Origin: JBMNTQ01 sp050945815
GTDB lineage: Bacteria; Bacillota; Clostridia; Christensenellales; JBMNTQ01
Direction of reading: 5' to 3'
Length of the DNA stretch: 36,525 nt
Assembly: GCA_050945815.1 (NCBI GenBank)
Contig: JBMNTQ010000004.1
Location: 1 to 36,525, forward strand
In this document: positions 33,993 through 36,525 of the stretch, piece after piece
How the letters are laid out: each line of letters starts with the position of its first letter
Position numbering within the stretch: the first letter of the stretch is position 1
Made by a program: the position numbers and the translations under genes
The notes under the pieces: model-generated
Database searches by the model: none
What the model was told of the DNA's origin: nothing
The model's input: only the letters and a program-made list of their open reading frames with translations

Positions 33993-35162
33993 ATGGTGTC
34001 TAGGGGAAGGATCGTGTATTTTTGTGTTCTGACCCTGTTGTTTTGGTTTGCGGACTATGCATTTGCTGCTTATCTGTCTACTTATGCTGCCCGTATGACC
34101 AGCAGCGTCGCTTTGGTCGGGGTGATGTTGGGATCGTATGGCTGGGCGCAGATTTTGCTGCGCGTACCCATTGGGATCCTGTCGGACAAGATGAACAACC
34201 GACGGCTGTTTATACAGATCGGTTGTATCGTCAATTGCCTGTCGGCTTTCGGGCTGTGGCTGTCGCCGAATATTTTCTGGCTGATCGTGTGTCGGGCGCT
34301 GAATGGTGTGGCGGTTTCTACTTGGGTGACGATTACGGTGTTGTTTGGCAGCTATTATACGCCGGACGAATCCGTTAGGGCGCTGAGCATCATCAACGCC
34401 TGCAATTTCGGGGGCAGCTTGCTGGCGTCTGTCGGCGGCGTTGTTGTATCCGGTATGTGGGATATTCGTGCTACCTTCTTGCTGGCGGGCGTTGTGGGAG
34501 TTGTGCCGATGGTGATGAGCTTTGGATTGAAGGAGAAAAACCTGGATAAGACGCCTCTGCGGTTTTCCGAGCTGTTTGCCGTGGGCAAGACGAAATGGGT
34601 GATGGCGGTATCGTGTATTGGCGTTTTGTGCCAGCTCATGTCGTATGCTACGGCCTTGGGGTTTACGCCGCAATTGGTGTTGCGGTTGGGGGCAGATGAG
34701 TCGGCTGTGGGGTATGTTCTGCTGGTTTTTATGGCGGGGGGCGTTCTGTCTTCTTTCTTTGCAGGCAGGCTGTTTATTCGGCCGTTTGGTGCGCGAAACA
34801 GCTTGGTGGCCTTGATGGCGCTGCAGGCCGTTACGACCATTTTGCAGCCTTTGGCTCAAAGCCAGGCTGTGCTTTGGGTGTTGGTGTTTTTCAGCGGTGT
34901 GGCTCGGGGTACGAGTATGTCGCTGATGCTGGGGCTGGTTATCAAGCCGTTTCCCTACCGGAAGCAGGCGGCGGCTATGGGGTTTTTTCAATCGGTGTAC
35001 AGCGTCGGCATTTTCCTGGGGCCTATGATCGCCGGTGCTCTTGTGCAGGGCATGGGGCTGGATGCGGCTTTTTATATCTGCGGCGCTTTGGGGTTGATCG
35101 CTCCGCTGCTGGGAAAAAAGCTTTTGCAGGACGAGCGTTCTATGACTTTGCGTTATGATTGA
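33993..35162 (+). CDS. MFS transporter
   Basis: About 389 residues with 12 predicted membrane segments in two halves. The loop 2-3 MFS motif appears as GILSDKMNNRR. The protein ends KKLLQDERSMTLRYD. Size and the YxxG-like turn of helices fit small drug- or sugar-type exporters; the substrate is unknown. The frame is open back to 33771, but that part is not transporter-like and overlaps the divergent gene. ATG 33993 lies about 10 bases after GGGGGGAG; GTG 33987 is an alternative. Confidence 0.87.
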   Translation: MVSRGRIVYFCVLTLLFWFADYAFAAYLSTYAARMTSSVALVGVMLGSYGWAQILLRVPIGILSDKMNNRRLFIQIGCIVNCLSAFGLWLSPNIFWLIVCRALNGVAVSTWVTITVLFGSYYTPDESVRALSIINACNFGGSLLASVGGVVVSGMWDIRATFLLAGVVGVVPMVMSFGLKEKNLDKTPLRFSELFAVGKTKWVMAVSCIGVLCQLMSYATALGFTPQLVLRLGADESAVGYVLLVFMAGGVLSSFFAGRLFIRPFGARNSLVALMALQAVTTILQPLAQSQAVLWVLVFFSGVARGTSMSLMLGLVIKPFPYRKQAAAMGFFQSVYSVGIFLGPMIAGALVQGMGLDAAFYICGALGLIAPLLGKKLLQDERSMTLRYD

Positions 35163-35262
35163 GCAATCGGAAGGCTTTGGCATATTATTTTGTGTATAGT
35201 TGCTGTATAATAGAGAATAGGGAGCGTTTTTCGGGGTTATTGCTTATGAGGAGGTTTCATAG

Positions 35263-35955
35263 TTGTCGTTTTTCTATTTCTACGATCCGTATATATGGGT
35301 TTTGCTCGTATGCGTTGTGATCAGCGGGTATGCTCAGCATCGCATTAATTCTACGTTTAATCGGTTTTCTAAAATCACGACGAACAAAGGGTATACCGGT
35401 GCATTTGTGGCGCAGGATATTTTGCGGCGAAACAGCGTGAGCGATGTTCGTGTGGAGCAGGGCAGCGGCACGTTGACGGATCATTTTGACCCGAGGCGCG
35501 GCCTGGTGAAGCTTTCCGACCCGGTGTATCGGAAGGATTCTATCGCGGCTAATGCGGTGGCGGCTCATGAGATTGGCCATGTTTTGCAGAAAAAGGAAGG
35601 CTATGGGTTTTATAAGCTGCGGACGGCATTGGTGCCTGTGACCAACTTTGGCTCGAAGCTGGCGATTCCGCTGATTTTTATCGGACTTTTGATGAACAAT
35701 TATACTCTGGCGCAGATTGGTGTGATTGCTTATGGCGCGATTTTGCTGTTTCAGCTGGTGACACTGCCGGTGGAATTCAATGCCAGCCGGCGGGCGCTGG
35801 CGCAGTTGGATAGCGGCGGCTATTTGGACGCTTCGGAGCAGGTGGGCGCGCGCAAGGTTTTGAATGCTGCGGCGTTGACCTATGTGGCGGCAACCCTCGT
35901 ATCGTTGTTGCAGATTTTGCGCCTGTTTGCCATGGTGAACCGGCGGCGCAGGTAA
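35263..35955 (+). CDS. YugP-like membrane zinc metallopeptidase
   Basis: 230 residues with an N-terminal membrane helix (YIWVLLVCVVISGY), the zinc motif HEIGH in AVAAHEIGHVLQ, two following helices (IPLIFIGLLMNNY, AQIGVIAYGAILLFQLVTL) and the third ligand region VEFNASRRA. This is the neutral zinc metallopeptidase family typified by Bacillus YugP. Substrates are not known. The start is TTG at 35263, set by GAGGAGG 8 bases upstream; no ATG lies nearby in frame. A TATAAT-like -10 lies about 60 bases upstream without a clear -35. The aroF promoter begins 18 bases after its stop. Confidence 0.92.
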   Translation: MSFFYFYDPYIWVLLVCVVISGYAQHRINSTFNRFSKITTNKGYTGAFVAQDILRRNSVSDVRVEQGSGTLTDHFDPRRGLVKLSDPVYRKDSIAANAVAAHEIGHVLQKKEGYGFYKLRTALVPVTNFGSKLAIPLIFIGLLMNNYTLAQIGVIAYGAILLFQLVTLPVEFNASRRALAQLDSGGYLDASEQVGARKVLNAAALTYVAATLVSLLQILRLFAMVNRRRR

Positions 35956-35972
35956 GGTTTGAAAACTAGTGC

Positions 35973-36001
35973 TTGCATAAACCGCGTGGACGCAGTATAA
36001 T
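35973..36001 (+). promoter_or_regulatory. aroF leader promoter
   Basis: TTGCAT at 35973-35978, a 17-base spacer and a consensus TATAAT at 35996-36001. The expected start is near 36008, giving a leader of about 270 bases before aroF. Confidence 0.8.
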
Positions 36002-36032
36002 TTAAGCAGATTTCCTGGACGGGAGATTTTTG

Positions 36033-36143
36033 ATGGAATCGAAGCGGCGTTACAGTTTTTTCTTTGGCTGGACGCTGCGGAAGGAGAAGCCCTGTGGTAA
36101 CCAATATGGGACGCAAATATTATTGCTTTACCGGCCGCTTTAG
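36033..36143 (+). CDS. Candidate aromatic leader peptide, 36 residues
   Basis: A short frame about 25 bases after the predicted transcription start, with GGGAG about 8 bases before its ATG. Codons 7-13 (36051-36071) read Tyr-Ser-Phe-Phe-Phe-Gly-Trp, five aromatic residues in seven, covering all three end products of the pathway started by aroF. Two more Tyr follow. This is the signature of an attenuator leader peptide, as in the E. coli phe and trp operons. The frame ends 85 bases before the terminator, a little far for the classic geometry, so a second small frame (36094-36195) may take part. Coding is inferred, not shown. Confidence 0.6.
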   Translation: MESKRRYSFFFGWTLRKEKPCGNQYGTQILLLYRPL

Positions 36144-36195
36144 CGGCTATTTTGCGTTGACTGAATTGGATTGCGCGGGGGCTTTGCCTAGTTAG
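36094..36195 (+). CDS. Second, overlapping small frame in the aroF leader, 33 residues
   Basis: GTG start with AAGGAG 7 bases upstream, in a different frame from the first leader peptide and overlapping its last 50 bases. It encodes Tyr-Tyr-Cys-Phe, then Phe, Tyr and Phe within residues 9-20. Its stop is 10 bases beyond the proposed antiterminator arm (36177-36185). A ribosome finishing this frame would therefore cover the arm and allow the terminator to form, which is the geometry an attenuator needs. It may be translated or be chance; no second species was compared. Confidence 0.35.
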   Translation: MVTNMGRKYYCFTGRFSGYFALTELDCAGALPS

Positions 36196-36237
36196 AAAAC
36201 TTTTTTATCAAACTATGTGTTGAGTGAAAAAGCCCTC
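36177..36237 (+). promoter_or_regulatory. Candidate antiterminator stem
   Basis: GGGGGCTTT at 36177-36185 can pair with AAAGCCCTC at 36229-36237 (9 bp, one G-U pair). The second arm is the 5' strand of the terminator, so the two structures exclude each other. An AAGCCC at 36088-36093 could in turn mask the first arm (6 bp). Confidence 0.5.
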
Positions 36238-36261
36238 TTTGCAAATGCAGGAGGGCTTTTT
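36227..36261 (+). terminator. Attenuator terminator before aroF
   Basis: AAAAAGCCCTC (36227-36237) pairs perfectly with GAGGGCTTTTT (36251-36261). It ends 6 bases before the aroF ribosome binding site AGGAGG, so it cannot be the terminator of the preceding gene alone. Confidence 0.85.
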
Positions 36262-36279
36262 AGTTTAGGAGGAATCGAA

Positions 36280-36525
36280 ATGATTATTGTGATGAAGCCG
36301 CAAGCGACACAGCAGCAGGTGGATCGGATCGTGGAGGAGCTAGTGGCTCAGGGGCTGCAGGTTCAGAAAAACCAGGGGACTCAGGTGACTGTGCTGGGGG
36401 TTTTGGGCGATACGGAGCTGGTGGAGCGGGAGAAATTTTCTCTGCGTCAGGGGGTGGACCGGATTGTGCGGGTGCAGGAGCCGTATAAGAAGGCCAACCG
36501 AAAGTTTCATCCTGTGGAGACGGTG
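36280..36525 (+). CDS. aroF: 3-deoxy-7-phosphoheptulonate synthase, N-terminal part
   Basis: The first 82 residues of DAHP synthase, cut by the window end. The enzyme joins phosphoenolpyruvate and erythrose-4-phosphate, the first step of aromatic amino acid synthesis. MIIVMKPQATQQQVDRIVEELVAQG and TVLGVLGD form the N-terminal ferredoxin-like regulatory domain of the Firmicutes/Thermotoga AroF type, followed by REKFSLRQGVDRIVRVQEPYKKANRKFHP, where the catalytic barrel begins. AGGAGG lies 6-7 bases before the ATG. It follows a leader with a terminator and aromatic-rich small frames, so expression is probably under attenuation. The gene continues beyond the window, possibly into other shikimate genes. 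Confidence 0.92.
   Translation, partial: MIIVMKPQATQQQVDRIVEELVAQGLQVQKNQGTQVTVLGVLGDTELVEREKFSLRQGVDRIVRVQEPYKKANRKFHPVETV

Noticed and set aside
33903..35183. Long minus-strand frame (426 codons) opposite the MFS gene
   Set aside because: Very rich in His, Gln, Arg and Pro, with no domain; it is the antisense shadow of the transporter.
36008..36279. T-box riboswitch upstream of aroF
   Set aside because: No AGGGTGGnACCGCG-type motif or specifier stem is seen; the terminator and aromatic codons fit a leader-peptide attenuator instead.

Overview
The window looks like chromosomal DNA from an anaerobic, spore-forming, Gram-positive member of the Clostridia. Evidence: a spoIIID-mbl gene pair, rubrerythrin, a 2x[4Fe-4S] ferredoxin, two radical-SAM enzymes, a lipobox protein with no outer-membrane genes, and strong AGGAGG ribosome binding sites with several GTG and TTG starts. 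I see no rRNA, tRNA, CRISPR array, insertion sequence or phage gene. Nearly all genes are housekeeping or conserved accessory genes. I cannot name the genus.

Layout. 1-6.7 kb (+): response regulator and sensor kinase, a DtxR/MntR-type metal regulator, then a heterodimeric ABC exporter with one degenerate and one canonical ATPase site. The exporter is separated from the regulator by a terminator and has its own promoter. 6.7-11.3 kb (-): glmS, then a lemA-DUF2207 pair. 11.5-13.9 kb (+): adenine deaminase and a sirtuin. 14.0-16.2 kb: a divergent TetR regulator and radical-SAM enzyme with two matching 28-bp operators between them. 16.3-18.3 kb (-): a frameshifted VanY-type carboxypeptidase followed by alanine racemase. 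18.6-22.0 kb (-): a response regulator - kinase - lipoprotein operon. 22.3-23.8 kb (+): spoIIID and mbl. 24.2-27.1 kb (+): aldo/keto reductase and a BchE-like radical-SAM protein. 27.6-29.0 kb (-): two small membrane proteins. 29.2-30.0 kb (+): a TIM-barrel sugar isomerase. 30.9-33.8 kb (-): an acetyltransferase, rubrerythrin, ferredoxin and an unrecognised protein. 34.0-36.0 kb (+): an MFS transporter and a YugP-like membrane metalloprotease. The window ends inside aroF (DAHP synthase).

The most notable element is the aroF leader (about 36008-36279). It has a near-consensus promoter, a short reading frame encoding a Tyr-Ser-Phe-Phe-Phe-Gly-Trp run, a second overlapping small frame also rich in Tyr and Phe, a perfect 11-bp terminator just before the aroF ribosome binding site, and an upstream arm able to form a competing antiterminator. 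This looks like ribosome-mediated attenuation responding to aromatic amino acids, an unexpected mechanism in a lineage where T-boxes are usual. The TetR/radical-SAM double-operator switch and the vanY frameshift are the next most interesting items.

All product names come from reading motifs. No database search was possible, and regulatory sites are pattern matches.
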